49,820 nucleotides of DNA, taken from NCBI RefSeq assembly GCF_900107165.1, contig NZ_FNOY01000020.1, positions 1-49,820 of the forward strand, in the 5' to 3' direction. The DNA is from Nitrosomonas halophila (lineage in GTDB: Bacteria > Pseudomonadota > Gammaproteobacteria > Burkholderiales > Nitrosomonadaceae). Of this stretch, positions 36,017-44,991 are shown piece by piece. The notes beneath the pieces are model-generated. The model was not told the origin of the DNA. It made no database searches and was given only the letters and a program-made list of their open reading frames with translations. Position 1 is the stretch's first letter. Every line of letters begins with the position of its first letter. Made by a program: the position numbers and the translations under genes.

Positions 36017-36571
36017 CTACCACCAATACCCATAGGGGCCATAAAAGCCCCGGTAAAAGAAAGGATGGCCATAATAACCGAAGTAGGGATAGGGGGGTGG
36101 ATAGCGATATCTTTGATCCCCAACATAGCGTCTTCCCCGATAATCCTTGGGCCATAGATAAATCGCGGCAGCAGACACCAGCGGAATGCGTATGATCTTG
36201 TTGCCGACCATCCGTTCGATTTCCCCTTTCAAGGTACCTGTAACCGTGATTTCTGCATCTTCGGTAAAGATCGCCGGATCCACGAATTCACTGGTCTCAA
36301 CGGCGAACCGGCCATCGCTGGTTTGGTTGATTTGGGGGTAACCGTTGCGATCCAGCGGGTAAAAAAGCACCTGTACAAGACTGGAATCCGTTTCGTTCTC
36401 CACGTCGATAACCGTGCCGCCCCAGCGTAGCGGGGTATCCTTGTAGGCATCGATATCCTGACTGACAAGCTGATAAGGAATATCCATTGCTGGGAAATCT
36501 TTGATGGCTGGCGGCATGCTGGTGCATGCAGCGAGCCATATCAGGCAGAACAAAAGCAAGTAGGATTTCAT
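36017..36571 (-). CDS. Slp-family outer-membrane lipoprotein, copy 1
   Basis: The 184-residue product starts at MKSYLLLFCLIWLAACTSM, chosen because GGAGG lies 5 bases upstream. Lipidation would be at Cys16 (LAAC). The Slp domain is visible: RWGGTVIDVENETDSSLVQV, FYPLDRNGYPQ, DGRFAVETSEFVDPAIFTE, and EITVTGTLKGEIERMVGNK. The tail is unusual: after YLWPKDYRGRRYVGDQRY comes a Tyr/Pro/Gly/Phe-rich stretch ending GPYGYWW. Slp is induced on starvation or acid stress in E. coli. A close paralogue lies 336 bp upstream on the same strand. A 15-bp palindrome sits just before the ribosome site. Confidence 0.9.
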   Translation of the reverse strand: MKSYLLLFCLIWLAACTSMPPAIKDFPAMDIPYQLVSQDIDAYKDTPLRWGGTVIDVENETDSSLVQVLFYPLDRNGYPQINQTSDGRFAVETSEFVDPAIFTEDAEITVTGTLKGEIERMVGNKIIRIPLVSAAAIYLWPKDYRGRRYVGDQRYRYPPPYPYFGYYGHPFFYRGFYGPYGYWW

Positions 36572-36907
36572 GCTTTCCTCCAAGGTGGGTGGCGCCAATT
36601 AAATTGGCCGAGTAGTCATGCGGCCGATCCGCTTCATCCATTCATCCAGTACGGATGTAGAGCGCGCGTGCGCACAGACACACTAAGTGATTATTTTAGA
36701 TGGTACTTAAAAACTTGCCCTGCAGGCATCGACACTCGGCAGCCATTCTGTGTGCAAGGTTTGACAATCAATCTCAAGCTTAATTCTTGCGCGAGTATGC
36801 CCCAAGGGAATTTGCGCATTGGCGAAACCGTAGCAGATGTCTCTTGATTGATGCCATGATTCGAAATTGTCCTGACAACCAGGCTGCCGAAACTGCCAGT
36901 TGGGCGA
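36572..36907. other. Spacer between the two Slp genes
   Basis: 336 bp between the tandem copies. It includes a palindrome at 36594-36608 (GCCAATTAAATTGGC, 15 bp, 23 bp before the copy-1 start) and no open frame of interest. The first copy probably has its own promoter here. Confidence 0.5.
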
Positions 36908-37432
36908 TCACCACCAATAGCCGTAAGGGCCGCAATAGCCGCCAAAATAGGGATCCGGAACATAGCGGAAGATGGCCTCATCGTAATATCTTCTTCCCCG
37001 GTATGCCTTTGGCCATAGGCAAATCGCCTCTGCCTCGATGAGCGGCATACGTACGGGTTTATGTCCAACCAGGCGTTCGATTTCGCCTTTTACCGATCCG
37101 GCAACAGTGATTTCCGCATCCTTGACAAAAATTGCCGGATCCAGAAACTTGCTGGTTTCGATCGCAAACCGCCCCTGGCTGGGTTCATCGGTTTGCGGAT
37201 AGCCATTGGCATCGAGCGGATAGAAAAGCACTTGCATGAGACTGGAATCGATTTCGTTCTCCACATCGATAACGGTGCCGCCCCAGCGCAGTTGGGTGTC
37301 TATGTAGGTATCGCTTGCCTGGCTGATGAGTGTATAAGGGGCGGGCTCTGCAGGAAAATCCCGGATTCTCGGTGAGGGGCCGGAGCAGGCGCCGAGCAGG
37401 ATCAAGCAGAGTAAAAGTGAATGGGATTTCAT
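36908..37432 (-). CDS. Slp-family outer-membrane lipoprotein, copy 2
   Basis: The 174-residue paralogue begins MKSHSLLLCLILLGACSGP, with lipidation at Cys16 (LGAC), and a GGAGG lies just upstream. It shares the blocks RWGGTVIDVENEIDSSLMQ and GRFAIETSKFLDPAIF with copy 1. It also shares the closing GPYGYWW, although the intervening tail is shorter (RYVPDPYFGGYC) and contains a Cys. The pair is a tandem duplication that has since diverged. Starvation or acid-stress envelope function is by family only. Confidence 0.9.
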   Translation of the reverse strand: MKSHSLLLCLILLGACSGPSPRIRDFPAEPAPYTLISQASDTYIDTQLRWGGTVIDVENEIDSSLMQVLFYPLDANGYPQTDEPSQGRFAIETSKFLDPAIFVKDAEITVAGSVKGEIERLVGHKPVRMPLIEAEAICLWPKAYRGRRYYDEAIFRYVPDPYFGGYCGPYGYWW

Positions 37433-37602
37433 GCTTTCCTCCTTGACTGGCAGATAGGTGAAGCATACTTAATTTCATGCTGTCAGGCAGCAATTTTTCT
37501 GCATTATTTGCAAGCATCGCGGCGTGCGTTATGCTATCAACTGCACTGCAAGCATTTTGCCCGATTCTTGGTTAAAGCAGTTTATTCCATTGGATGGAAA
37601 GG

Positions 37603-37608
37603 TATAAT
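37603..37608 (+). promoter_or_regulatory. Candidate -10 element of the min operon
   Basis: A perfect TATAAT lies about 55 bp before the minC start. The -35 region 17 bp upstream (GTTTAT) matches TTGACA poorly, so the promoter may be weak or need an activator. Confidence 0.4.
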
Positions 37609-37663
37609 GACGGCTTTTATTTCAAACGCGGGACCTTGATCCCACTTTTCCATACATACCCGC

Positions 37664-38431
37664 ATGATTGATTCTGCGGACAGCTCAGAGTCTTGTCACA
37701 TGGATGGTTTGCAATCTTCCGTATTGGAATTCAGGAGCAGTACTTTCTTTGCACCAGTTCTGGTTTTATACAGCAATGACATGCATGCAATCGCCCTGCA
37801 CCTACAGGAAAAAATTGCCAGTGCGCCCGATTTCTTCAAAAGTTCTCCGGTATTGTTCGATTTGACCGAATTGAACGAGCACGGCCAGGAAATCGATGTC
37901 GCGGCACTGATAGCGCTGCTGCGGCAATCAGGGTTGTGCCCTGTGGGTATCCGGGGCGGCAACGATGCCCAGGCGCGCTTGGCTTTGGCATCGTCGATTC
38001 CGGTGGATTCTGGCCGCAGTAGTGGCAGTGCGCGACTGGAGCTGAGCAACGCGCCTGCTGCCATGCCCGAGATCCAGGCCATGGTTGTCAAAGAGGTGTC
38101 ACATGCGCCAGCCATGCTTGTTACCCAGCCAGTGCGTTCGGGCCAGCGGATCTACGCTGGCGGCGACCTGGTGATTCTGTCGCAAGTCAGTGCCGGAGCG
38201 GAGATCATGGCGGAGGGCAACATTCATGTTTACAACACCCTCAGAGGGCGGGCGCTGGCGGGTGTGCAGGGCAATACCGCCGCACGCCTTTTTTGTCTCG
38301 ATTTGCAGGCTGAGCTCGTTTCGATTGCCGGGGTTTACAAGACAAGCGAAGATTTGAAGGCAAGTATCAAAAAAAAGCCGCTGCAAGTTTATTTGCAGGA
38401 CCAAGCGTTGATTGTTGAGGAACTCAATTAA
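37664..38431 (+). CDS. minC: Septum-site determining protein MinC
   Basis: The 255-residue FtsZ inhibitor blocks Z-ring assembly away from midcell. The N-terminal domain ([31 protein letters not shown]) binds FtsZ. The C-terminal beta-helix domain, which binds MinD, has [40 protein letters not shown] and [20 protein letters not shown]. The ATG at 37664 is kept; ATG 37700 ([11 protein letters not shown]) gives a length closer to other MinC and may be the true start. minD follows 27 bp later. Confidence 0.95.
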   Translation: MIDSADSSESCHMDGLQSSVLEFRSSTFFAPVLVLYSNDMHAIALHLQEKIASAPDFFKSSPVLFDLTELNEHGQEIDVAALIALLRQSGLCPVGIRGGNDAQARLALASSIPVDSGRSSGSARLELSNAPAAMPEIQAMVVKEVSHAPAMLVTQPVRSGQRIYAGGDLVILSQVSAGAEIMAEGNIHVYNTLRGRALAGVQGNTAARLFCLDLQAELVSIAGVYKTSEDLKASIKKKPLQVYLQDQALIVEELN

Positions 38432-38458
38432 AAACTATTTCTGGGAAAGGAGATTCAA

Positions 38459-39268
38459 TTGGCAAGAATCATCGTTGTAACATCGGGTAAGGGTGGGGTC
38501 GGAAAAACCACGACCAGCGCGGCTATCGCCATGGGGCTGGCTAAAAGGGGACATAAGACCGCTGTCATCGATTTCGATGTCGGATTGCGCAATCTCGATT
38601 TGATCATGGGATGTGAGCGCCGGGTGGTGTATGATTTTGTTAATGTCATCAATGGCGAGGCAAATCTCAACCAGGCTCTGATCCGGGACAAGAATTGTAA
38701 CCAGCTCTATATCCTGCCTGCCTCACAGACTCGCGATAAGGATGCATTGACCCTGGAAGGTGTTGGCCGGGTGCTGGAAGAGCTTTCCAAGGATTTCAAG
38801 TACATTGTTTGTGATTCGCCAGCCGGTATTGAGAAGGGTGCCAACTTGGCCATGTATTACGCAGACGACGCATTTGTGGTGACGAATCCGGAAGTGTCGT
38901 CGGTCCGGGACTCGGATCGCATGTTGGGAATCCTGGCAAGCAAGTCGCGCCGGGCTGAGCTGCGCATGGATCCGATCAAGGAGTTTTTGTTGTTGACGCG
39001 TTATGACCCAAGCCGCGTCGAATCGGGTGAAATGCTGAGCCTGGAGGATGTGCAGGAAATACTGTCCCTGCATTTGCTGGGCATCATACCGGAATCGAAA
39101 TCGGTGCTGAATGCTTCCAATGCCGGAATTCCGGTGATTCTGGACGAGAAAAGTGATGCCGGTCAGGCTTACGCAGATGTCGTGGCACGATACCTCGGCG
39201 AAAAAAGACCGCACCGTTTTGTTGAAAATAAAAAGGGGTTCCTCAGAAAGCTGTTCGGAGGTAAATAA
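38459..39268 (+). CDS. minD: Septum-site determining ATPase MinD
   Basis: The 269-residue membrane-bound ATPase recruits MinC and oscillates with MinE. The deviant Walker A motif SGKGGVGKTTTSAA lies at residues 9-22. The switch blocks VIDFDVGLRNLDLIMGCERR and YIVCDSPAGIEKGA follow. The C-terminal amphipathic membrane anchor FLRKLFGGK is intact. Translation starts at a TTG with an excellent GGAAAGGAG 6 bases upstream. The stop overlaps the minE start (TAATG). Confidence 0.97.
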   Translation: MARIIVVTSGKGGVGKTTTSAAIAMGLAKRGHKTAVIDFDVGLRNLDLIMGCERRVVYDFVNVINGEANLNQALIRDKNCNQLYILPASQTRDKDALTLEGVGRVLEELSKDFKYIVCDSPAGIEKGANLAMYYADDAFVVTNPEVSSVRDSDRMLGILASKSRRAELRMDPIKEFLLLTRYDPSRVESGEMLSLEDVQEILSLHLLGIIPESKSVLNASNAGIPVILDEKSDAGQAYADVVARYLGEKRPHRFVENKKGFLRKLFGGK

Positions 39269-39561
39269 TGAGCTTACTGGATTATTTTAGATCATCTAAA
39301 TCTAAAACCGCTTCCGTCGCAAAAGAAAGGCTGCAAATCCTCGTTGCACATGAGCGCTATTATCGCAATAAACCGTCCTATTTGCCGCAGCTGCAAGAAG
39401 AATTGATGCAGGTGATTCGGAAATATGTCGAGGTGGACCAGGATGCGATCTCCGTCAAATTCGAGCAGGATGATAATCAGGAAACACTCGAATTGAATAT
39501 TGTGTTGCCGGATGCGCAACATACCCGTAATGCCGCGACCGAAGCGGGAAATGCGCTTTAA
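39268..39561 (+). CDS. minE: Cell-division topological specificity factor MinE
   Basis: The 97-residue product stimulates MinD ATPase and drives its oscillation. The N-terminal contact helix SLLDYFRSSKSKTASVAKER is typical, and the C-terminal dimerisation part (YVEVDQDAISVKFEQDD) follows. It overlaps minD by one base (TAATG), so it is coupled to minD. The lolB frame opens inside its 3' end. Confidence 0.96.
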   Translation: MSLLDYFRSSKSKTASVAKERLQILVAHERYYRNKPSYLPQLQEELMQVIRKYVEVDQDAISVKFEQDDNQETLELNIVLPDAQHTRNAATEAGNAL

Positions 39562-39637
39562 CCGGCAACCATCCTGGCTTATTGATATCATAGATAAGTT
39601 GTTCGCAGGGCACGCAGCGATCGCCAAGCTGTCCAGC

Positions 39638-40285
39638 ATGCACGGTTTCTGTGCCGAAAAGATCTGGCGTATTCAGCAGTGGTTATGCGTATGCCTGATA
39701 CTGACCAGCTGTGCCGGACCGGAGATTCGTCCTGCTGCCATCACTGCGACCATCATTCCGCCTGCTTTCGAGCAGCAAGAATCGATGGATCGTTTTTTTA
39801 TGTTGGTTGGCCGGCTGGCGGTGAAAACCGATCAGCAGAAATTCTCGGGCAGTGTACGTTGGCGGCATACGGCACATGAGGATGAAATTTATTTGTTCTC
39901 TCCACTAGGTCAGGTAGTCGCCGAAATTTATCGCGATCGAACCGGCGTGCGCTTGACGACATCCGAACCGGCAATTTATCGCGCGGCTACGGCAGAGCAG
40001 CTCACGGCACAGGTGTTGGGTTGGGAGCTGCCGCTTGCCGGCTTGCGATATTGGGTGCGTGGCCGGCATTTTCCGATGACAGTGGCCGAGAAGGATACCG
40101 ATCGCGATCACCGTACCGTCGCGATCCGCCAGGATGGCTGGCAGATCGCCTATTTGGATTATTATCCGGAACAGGCAGCGCAATCCGCTTTGCCGCGATT
40201 GCTGGAATTCACCCGTGCGGATATGAAAATGAAACTGGTCGTCGATCAATGGCAGAATGAACACGCCACACGCCCAGCAAAATAA
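39638..40285 (+). CDS. lolB: Outer-membrane lipoprotein receptor LolB
   Basis: The 215-residue product receives lipoproteins from LolA and inserts them into the outer membrane. The signal is WLCVCLILTSCAGPE, with the lipidated Cys about residue 25. The LolB fold is visible in FFMLVGRLAVKTDQQKFSGS, VRWRHTAHEDEIYLFSPLGQ, AQVLGWELPLAGLRYWVRG and DGWQIAYLDYYPE. The ATG at 39638 is chosen for a sensible signal length; ATG 39551, inside the minE end, is an alternative with a poor site. ispE follows 17 bp later, as in many betaproteobacteria. Confidence 0.9.
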   Translation: MHGFCAEKIWRIQQWLCVCLILTSCAGPEIRPAAITATIIPPAFEQQESMDRFFMLVGRLAVKTDQQKFSGSVRWRHTAHEDEIYLFSPLGQVVAEIYRDRTGVRLTTSEPAIYRAATAEQLTAQVLGWELPLAGLRYWVRGRHFPMTVAEKDTDRDHRTVAIRQDGWQIAYLDYYPEQAAQSALPRLLEFTRADMKMKLVVDQWQNEHATRPAK

Positions 40286-40302
40286 AAAACAGTGAACGTG
40301 CT

Positions 40303-41136
40303 ATGCATACATTTCCAGCTCCAGCCAAGCTCAACTTGTTCCTGCACGTGATTGGACGCCGCGACGATGGTTACCACCTGCTGCAAACGGTTTTTCGTTT
40401 TATCGATTACGCGGATCAGCTGACTTTTACTGTCAGGGATGATGGGCTGATCAAGTTAACCAATCCCATGCCCGGTCTGCCCGACCAGGATAATTTATGC
40501 GTGCGTGCAGCCAAGCTGCTGCAGGAGCGGAGCGGCTGTCCCCTGGGCGTCGACATTCATCTGGAGAAGCGGATTCCGATGGGTGGCGGACTGGGCGGCG
40601 GAAGCTCTGATGCCGCGACGACATTGATCGCCTTGAATCGGTTATGGAAGATTGGCTGGGACAGGGAACATTTGATGACGCTCGGATTGGAATTGGGCGC
40701 CGATGTGCCGATATTTGTTTACGGCCGAAATGCGTTTGCCGAAGGAATCGGCGAAATATTCACGCCTGTAGACCTGCCTTCCTGTTGGTATCTGGTACTG
40801 ACTCCACCTGTGCATGTCTCCACAGTCGAGGTTTTTTCGAGTCGGGAGTTGACACGCGACACAATTCCGATCAAAATGGCGGCCTTTTCCACCGGACAGG
40901 GACATAACGATCTTGAACCGGTCGTCGCGCGGATGCAACCGGTAGTTGCCAGCTGGCTGGCGTGGTTAAGGCAGCGACGTGGTGCGACGAAAGTTGCAAT
41001 GAGTGGATCAGGGTCGTGTATATTTGCAGAGTTTCCTGACGAGCCCAGTGCGCGGGAAGCATGCATGCAGATGCCCAGCGAGATGAGTGGTTTTGTCGTG
41101 CAGGGACTTGCAAGTCATCCATTGTCGGATTTTTAG
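40303..41136 (+). CDS. ispE: 4-diphosphocytidyl-2-C-methyl-D-erythritol kinase
   Basis: The 277-residue GHMP kinase phosphorylates CDP-methylerythritol in the MEP isoprenoid pathway. The ATP-binding loop is PMGGGLGGGSSDAATTLIAL near residue 90. The N-terminal FPAPAKLNLFLHVIGRRDDG with the conserved Lys and Asp is typical, and GATKVAMSGSGSCIFAEF near the end is the third GHMP motif. Length is normal. It sits in the conserved order lolB-ispE-tRNA(Gln)-prs. Confidence 0.96.
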   Translation: MHTFPAPAKLNLFLHVIGRRDDGYHLLQTVFRFIDYADQLTFTVRDDGLIKLTNPMPGLPDQDNLCVRAAKLLQERSGCPLGVDIHLEKRIPMGGGLGGGSSDAATTLIALNRLWKIGWDREHLMTLGLELGADVPIFVYGRNAFAEGIGEIFTPVDLPSCWYLVLTPPVHVSTVEVFSSRELTRDTIPIKMAAFSTGQGHNDLEPVVARMQPVVASWLAWLRQRRGATKVAMSGSGSCIFAEFPDEPSAREACMQMPSEMSGFVVQGLASHPLSDF

Positions 41137-41148
41137 GAAAATTTATAT

Positions 41149-41223
41149 TGGGGAGTCGCCAAGTGGTAAGGCACCGGATTTTGATTCCGGCATTCGTAGG
41201 TTCGATCCCTACCTCCCCAGCCA
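41149..41223 (+). tRNA. tRNA-Gln (anticodon TTG)
   Basis: The acceptor stem TGGGGAG pairs with CTCCCCA, the discriminator is G and CCA is encoded (41221-41223). The anticodon stem CCGGA/TCCGG encloses the loop TTTTGAT, giving anticodon TTG at 41181-41183. The T arm TAGGTTCGATCCCTA is standard. It lies between ispE and prs as in related genomes. Confidence 0.97.
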
Positions 41224-41318
41224 GATCTCAGTAGTAATCTGTCAGCAGCAAATGCTGGCGTTATGCAACCGATTATATCGACCTGCACTGTTTTTTTATC
41301 CCGGGGTAATAGTTATTC

Positions 41319-42269
41319 ATGGCTTACGACAGCTTGATGGTGTTTACCGGCACGGCCAACCCACAGCTCGCGCAGGATGTGGTCAAGCATCTGAGCATCA
41401 ATCTTGGACGTGCGAAAGTTGCACGTTTCAGCGATGGTGAGATCATGGTGGAGATACTCGAGAACGTGCGGGGAAACGATGTTTTCGTGCTGCAATCCAC
41501 CTGTGCGCCCACCAACGAAAGCCTCATGGAGATATTGGTAATCGTGGATGCCTTGAAGCGCGCCTCGGCCGGTCGTGTGACAGCGGCCATTCCCTATTTT
41601 GGCTACGCGCGGCAAGACAGGCGGCCGCGTTCGGCGCGTGTCGCCATCACGGCCAAAGTGGTCGCGAACATGCTGACCAGTGTCGGCGTGGATAGACTGC
41701 TTACCATGGATTTACATTCCGACCAGATCCAGGGATTTTTCGATATCCCCGTGGACAATATCTACGGCATGCCGATTCTGCTCGGTGATATCTGGAAGCA
41801 TAACTATGAAAATTTAATCGTGGTGTCGCCCGATGTAGGCGGGGTGGTGAGAGCGCGCCATATGGCCAAGCGTCTGGAGTGCGATCTGGCAATTATCGAT
41901 AAACGGCGTCCCAAACCGAATGAATCCATAGTGATGAACATCATCGGTGAAGTCAAAGGCCGTACCTGCGTCATCATTGATGATATGGTGGATACCGCCA
42001 ACACCTTGTGCGAAGCTGCAGCAGCCTTGAAAGAGGAGGGGGCGTTGAGCGTGATTGCCTATGCGACGCATCCGGTGCTGTCAGGCAACGCAGTGACACG
42101 AATTGAGAATTCCAGTCTGGATAAGCTGGTTGTCACCGATACAATTCCCTTGAGTGAAGAAGCGGCAAACTGTGACCGTATCAGTCAGCTGAGCGTGGCT
42201 AGCTTGTTCGGTGAGTCAATGCTCAGAATAAGCAATGAAAGCTCGTTGAGTTCATTGTTCATGGAATAA
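41319..42269 (+). CDS. prs: Ribose-phosphate pyrophosphokinase (PRPP synthetase)
   Basis: The 316-residue enzyme makes PRPP from ribose 5-phosphate and ATP, feeding nucleotide, histidine and tryptophan synthesis. Length and motifs match class [21 protein letters not shown] (flexible loop), [15 protein letters not shown] and [17 protein letters not shown] (PRPP-binding loop). It is followed by the hairpin at 42286-42309 and rplY. Function is secure. Confidence 0.97.
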   Translation: MAYDSLMVFTGTANPQLAQDVVKHLSINLGRAKVARFSDGEIMVEILENVRGNDVFVLQSTCAPTNESLMEILVIVDALKRASAGRVTAAIPYFGYARQDRRPRSARVAITAKVVANMLTSVGVDRLLTMDLHSDQIQGFFDIPVDNIYGMPILLGDIWKHNYENLIVVSPDVGGVVRARHMAKRLECDLAIIDKRRPKPNESIVMNIIGEVKGRTCVIIDDMVDTANTLCEAAAALKEEGALSVIAYATHPVLSGNAVTRIENSSLDKLVVTDTIPLSEEAANCDRISQLSVASLFGESMLRISNESSLSSLFME

Positions 42270-42284
42270 ACCTATATGATTTCT

Positions 42285-42310
42285 TGATTCATCCGGTGGC
42301 GGATGAATCA
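42285..42310 (+). terminator. Stem-loop between prs and rplY
   Basis: GATTCATCCG and its perfect complement CGGATGAATC enclose the tetraloop GTGG, with one more T-A pair outside, followed by TTTTC. It resembles an intrinsic terminator for prs, but it ends only 5 bases before the AGGAG of rplY, so it may also act on rplY translation. Confidence 0.7.
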
Positions 42311-42326
42311 TTTTCAGGAGAACGCA

Positions 42327-42935
42327 ATGCAAATCGAAATAAGTGCCAATAAGCGGACGTTAGAGGGAACCGGAGCAAGTCGCCGCATGCGCGCGGCAGG
42401 CAGGCTGCCCGGGGTCGTATACGGAGGGGATGGCGCTGCCCAGCCGATCGAATTGGATCACAAGGATCTGTTTTATAAATTAAAAATGGAAGCCTTTCAC
42501 GCATCCATTTTGACTCTCAATGTTGACGGTCAATCCGAGCAGGTATTGTTGCGGGACGTGCAAATGCATCCGTACAAGCAACAAGTGCTGCATGTCGACT
42601 TCCAGCGGGTCAATCAGAACCAGAAAATCCATATGAAAGTGCCGCTGCATTTCATCAATGGCGATATCGCTCCCGGTGTGAAATTGTCTGGCGGCATGAT
42701 CAGCCATGTGCTGAACGAAATCGATATCTCCTGCTTGCCCAAGGATCTGCCTGAGTTCATCACTGTCGATTTGTCAGACATGACCGCGGGCAGCACTTTG
42801 CATTTCAGCGATCTGCAATTGCCCGAGCGGGTCGAAATTCCAGCCCTGATCAAGGGTGACGATCAGCCAGTCGCCTCCCTCATCGCGCCACGTGGTGGTG
42901 CCGCAGCCGGCGAATCGGAATCCGAATCCGCCTAA
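42327..42935 (+). CDS. rplY: 50S ribosomal protein L25 (general stress/CTC type)
   Basis: The 202-residue product is the long CTC form, with L25 (5S rRNA-binding) at the N-terminus and a TL5-type C-terminal domain. [20 protein letters not shown] is the family start and is chosen because AGGAG lies 6 bases upstream; a further ATG at 42303 has no such site. [20 protein letters not shown] and [15 protein letters not shown] mark the two domains. The acidic tail ESESESA is usual. It lies in the order prs-rplY-pth. Confidence 0.95.
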   Translation: MQIEISANKRTLEGTGASRRMRAAGRLPGVVYGGDGAAQPIELDHKDLFYKLKMEAFHASILTLNVDGQSEQVLLRDVQMHPYKQQVLHVDFQRVNQNQKIHMKVPLHFINGDIAPGVKLSGGMISHVLNEIDISCLPKDLPEFITVDLSDMTAGSTLHFSDLQLPERVEIPALIKGDDQPVASLIAPRGGAAAGESESESA

Positions 42936-42945
42936 ACCGTTTAAG

Positions 42946-42982
42946 CTCCCGGAGAAGACTGGCCTGGCCGATCATCCGGGAG
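42946..42982 (+). terminator. Possible stem-loop after rplY
   Basis: CTCCCGGA (42946-42953) pairs with TCCGGGAG (42975-42982) over a 21-base loop that itself holds GGCCTGGCC. There is no T-run, so a terminator role is uncertain; it may be an mRNA-stability structure. Confidence 0.35.
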
Positions 42983-43040
42983 TGCCGCAAGTTCAAGTCA
43001 CGCTTTATCCAGTCATTTATTGCCAAGGTCGAATCAGGTA

Positions 43041-43628
43041 GTGGAATCACCCATCAGAATTGTGGTTGGACTTGGCAATCCAGGCGAAAAATACGCGGCC
43101 ACCCGCCACAATGTCGGCTTTCATTGGCTAGACCAGTTGGCCGACACCTTGCATGCATCGTTCAGAGTGGAAGCCAAATTTCATGGGCTCTGCGCGCGTG
43201 CAACCCAGGACGATACTGAATGCTGGCTACTCAAACCACAGACCTACATGAATGCCAGCGGTCTGGCCGTGGCAGCCATCTGCCGGTTTTACAAGATAGC
43301 GCCTGAACAAGTCTTGATTGTGCATGACGAACTGGATCTGGAACCGGGGATTGTCAAGCTGAAATCAGGTGGCGGGGCAGGCGGACATAACGGCCTCAAA
43401 AGCATTATCGCTCAGCTATCAAGCCAGTCTTTCTGGCGTTTGCGGATCGGTGTCGGTCATCCCGGAAACAAGCATGCGGTTGTGGATTATGTTCTGCACC
43501 CTCCCAGGAAGGAAGAAGCGTCACACATCGAGCAGGCTATCGATCGCAGCATGCGGGTATGGCCACTCATAGCCAAGGGCGATCTGGCGGCAGCCATGCA
43601 CCAATTACATACCCGGTGTGACAAGTAG
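43041..43628 (+). CDS. pth: Peptidyl-tRNA hydrolase
   Basis: The 195-residue enzyme frees tRNA from stalled peptidyl-tRNA. Pth signatures are RIVVGLGNPGEKYAATRHNV at the N-terminus, KPQTYMNASGLAVAAICRFY, VHDELDLEPGIVKLKSGGGA and HNGLKSIIAQL. The GTG at 43041 gives a normal N-terminal length; a TTG at 43020 is an alternative with no better site. It lies between rplY and ychF, the usual order. Confidence 0.95.
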   Translation: MESPIRIVVGLGNPGEKYAATRHNVGFHWLDQLADTLHASFRVEAKFHGLCARATQDDTECWLLKPQTYMNASGLAVAAICRFYKIAPEQVLIVHDELDLEPGIVKLKSGGGAGGHNGLKSIIAQLSSQSFWRLRIGVGHPGNKHAVVDYVLHPPRKEEASHIEQAIDRSMRVWPLIAKGDLAAAMHQLHTRCDK

Positions 43629-43694
43629 CGTGCGCGGTTGCCCAACCGTTTCTAACTTCCTACTATTTCCTAAAATATTGATGAGAATCCGATC

Positions 43695-44789
43695 ATGAGC
43701 TTGAAGTGCGGGATCGTAGGCTTGCCAAATGTGGGCAAGTCCACGTTGTTTAATGCGTTGACCAAAGCCGGCATTGCGGCCGAGAACTATCCCTTCTGTA
43801 CGATTGACCCCAATGTTGGCATAGTCGAAGTGCCCGATCCGCGCCTTGCCGGCCTGAGCGAAATTGTCAACCCACAGAAAGTGCAACCGGCAACCGTAGA
43901 GTTTGTCGATATCGCTGGACTCGTGGCTGGTGCCTCCAGGGGCGAAGGTTTGGGCAATAAATTTCTGGCCAATATCCGCGAGACCGATGGCATTGTGCAT
44001 ATGGTCCGTTGTTTCGCGGATGATAACGTCGTGCATGTTGCTGGCCAAGTGGATCCCCTGTCGGATATGGAGGTGATTCAGACCGAGCTGGCATTGGCAG
44101 ATCTGGCGACAGTGGAAAAGGCGATGCAGCGTGAAGCCAAGCTGGCAAAATCTTCGGGCAACAAAGAAAGCGTGCGTTTGCTGGCGATATTGGAGAAACT
44201 GCATGCGCACCTAGACCAGGGCCATCCTGCCCGCAGCCTCGAGCTTGAAAGCGCTGAACAGGCACTGCTGAAGCCACTTTGTTTGTTGACCGCCAAACCT
44301 GTTATCTATGTGGCCAACGTCGCGGACCAGGGCTTTGCAGATAACCCCATGCTGGACAGAATCCAAAAGCAGGCCAAACAGGAGGCAGCGCCCGTGGTGG
44401 TGATTTGTGCCGCCCTCGAGGCCGAGATTGCGGATCTCTCCGATGAAGACAAGCAGATCTTTCTCGCGGATATCGGACTGCAAGAACCTGGTTTGAATCG
44501 CCTGATTCGCGCGGCCTATCAAATACTGGGACTCCAGACCTATTTCACGGCCGGCGTCAAGGAAGTCCGGGCCTGGACCATTCGCAGCGGCTCAACCGCT
44601 CCCCAGGCTGCTGGCGTCATCCATACCGATTTCGAGAAAGGCTTTATACGCGCCGAAGTCATCGCCTATGACGATTTTGTCGCCTACCGGGGAGAGCAAA
44701 AGGCCAAAGAGGCCGGAAGAATGCGCCTCGAAGGTAAGGAATATATCGTCCAGGATGGCGATGTAATGCATTTCCGTTTCAATGTTTGA
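43695..44789 (+). CDS. ychF: Redox-responsive ATPase/GTPase YchF
   Basis: The 364-residue OBG-family P-loop protein associates with ribosomes and hydrolyses ATP preferentially in most bacteria. G1 is [15 protein letters not shown] at residues 8-22. The family-specific [20 protein letters not shown], the coiled-coil arm and the C-terminal TGS domain ([36 protein letters not shown]) are all present. Length is standard. It ends the housekeeping block, and about 700 bp of mostly non-coding sequence follows. Confidence 0.97.
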   Translation: MSLKCGIVGLPNVGKSTLFNALTKAGIAAENYPFCTIDPNVGIVEVPDPRLAGLSEIVNPQKVQPATVEFVDIAGLVAGASRGEGLGNKFLANIRETDGIVHMVRCFADDNVVHVAGQVDPLSDMEVIQTELALADLATVEKAMQREAKLAKSSGNKESVRLLAILEKLHAHLDQGHPARSLELESAEQALLKPLCLLTAKPVIYVANVADQGFADNPMLDRIQKQAKQEAAPVVVICAALEAEIADLSDEDKQIFLADIGLQEPGLNRLIRAAYQILGLQTYFTAGVKEVRAWTIRSGSTAPQAAGVIHTDFEKGFIRAEVIAYDDFVAYRGEQKAKEAGRMRLEGKEYIVQDGDVMHFRFNV

Positions 44790-44871
44790 GCCGAGGCGGG
44801 TGTGCTTGAATTTTTTTAGGGCTGCTGAAAAGTCCTGAAAACAGGATGTTTCGGGATGTGCCCATGGGGAG

Positions 44872-44991
44872 TCAGGGGCCGGTCAAGACCATACCTTCCA
44901 GCCGGCTTTCATCGAGAATTTCCAGCAACAGAAGTAGACGCTGTTTCTCTGTTGGAAGCTGGAAGGGAATTTGCATGATCATCTTGCGCAT
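44872..44991 (-). CDS. Possible 39-residue small protein
   Basis: A short frame of 39 codons with an excellent AGGAGG 5 bases before its ATG (44989-44991 on the minus strand). The product starts MRKMIMQIPFQLPTEKQRLL and continues as a Leu-rich amphipathic helix to a Pro-ending tail. It has no signal peptide. It is not a family I recognise; the LPTEKQ-helix layout recalls the N-terminus of some antitoxins but this is weak. The strong ribosome site is the main reason to list it. Confidence 0.4.
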   Translation of the reverse strand: MRKMIMQIPFQLPTEKQRLLLLLEILDESRLEGMVLTGP

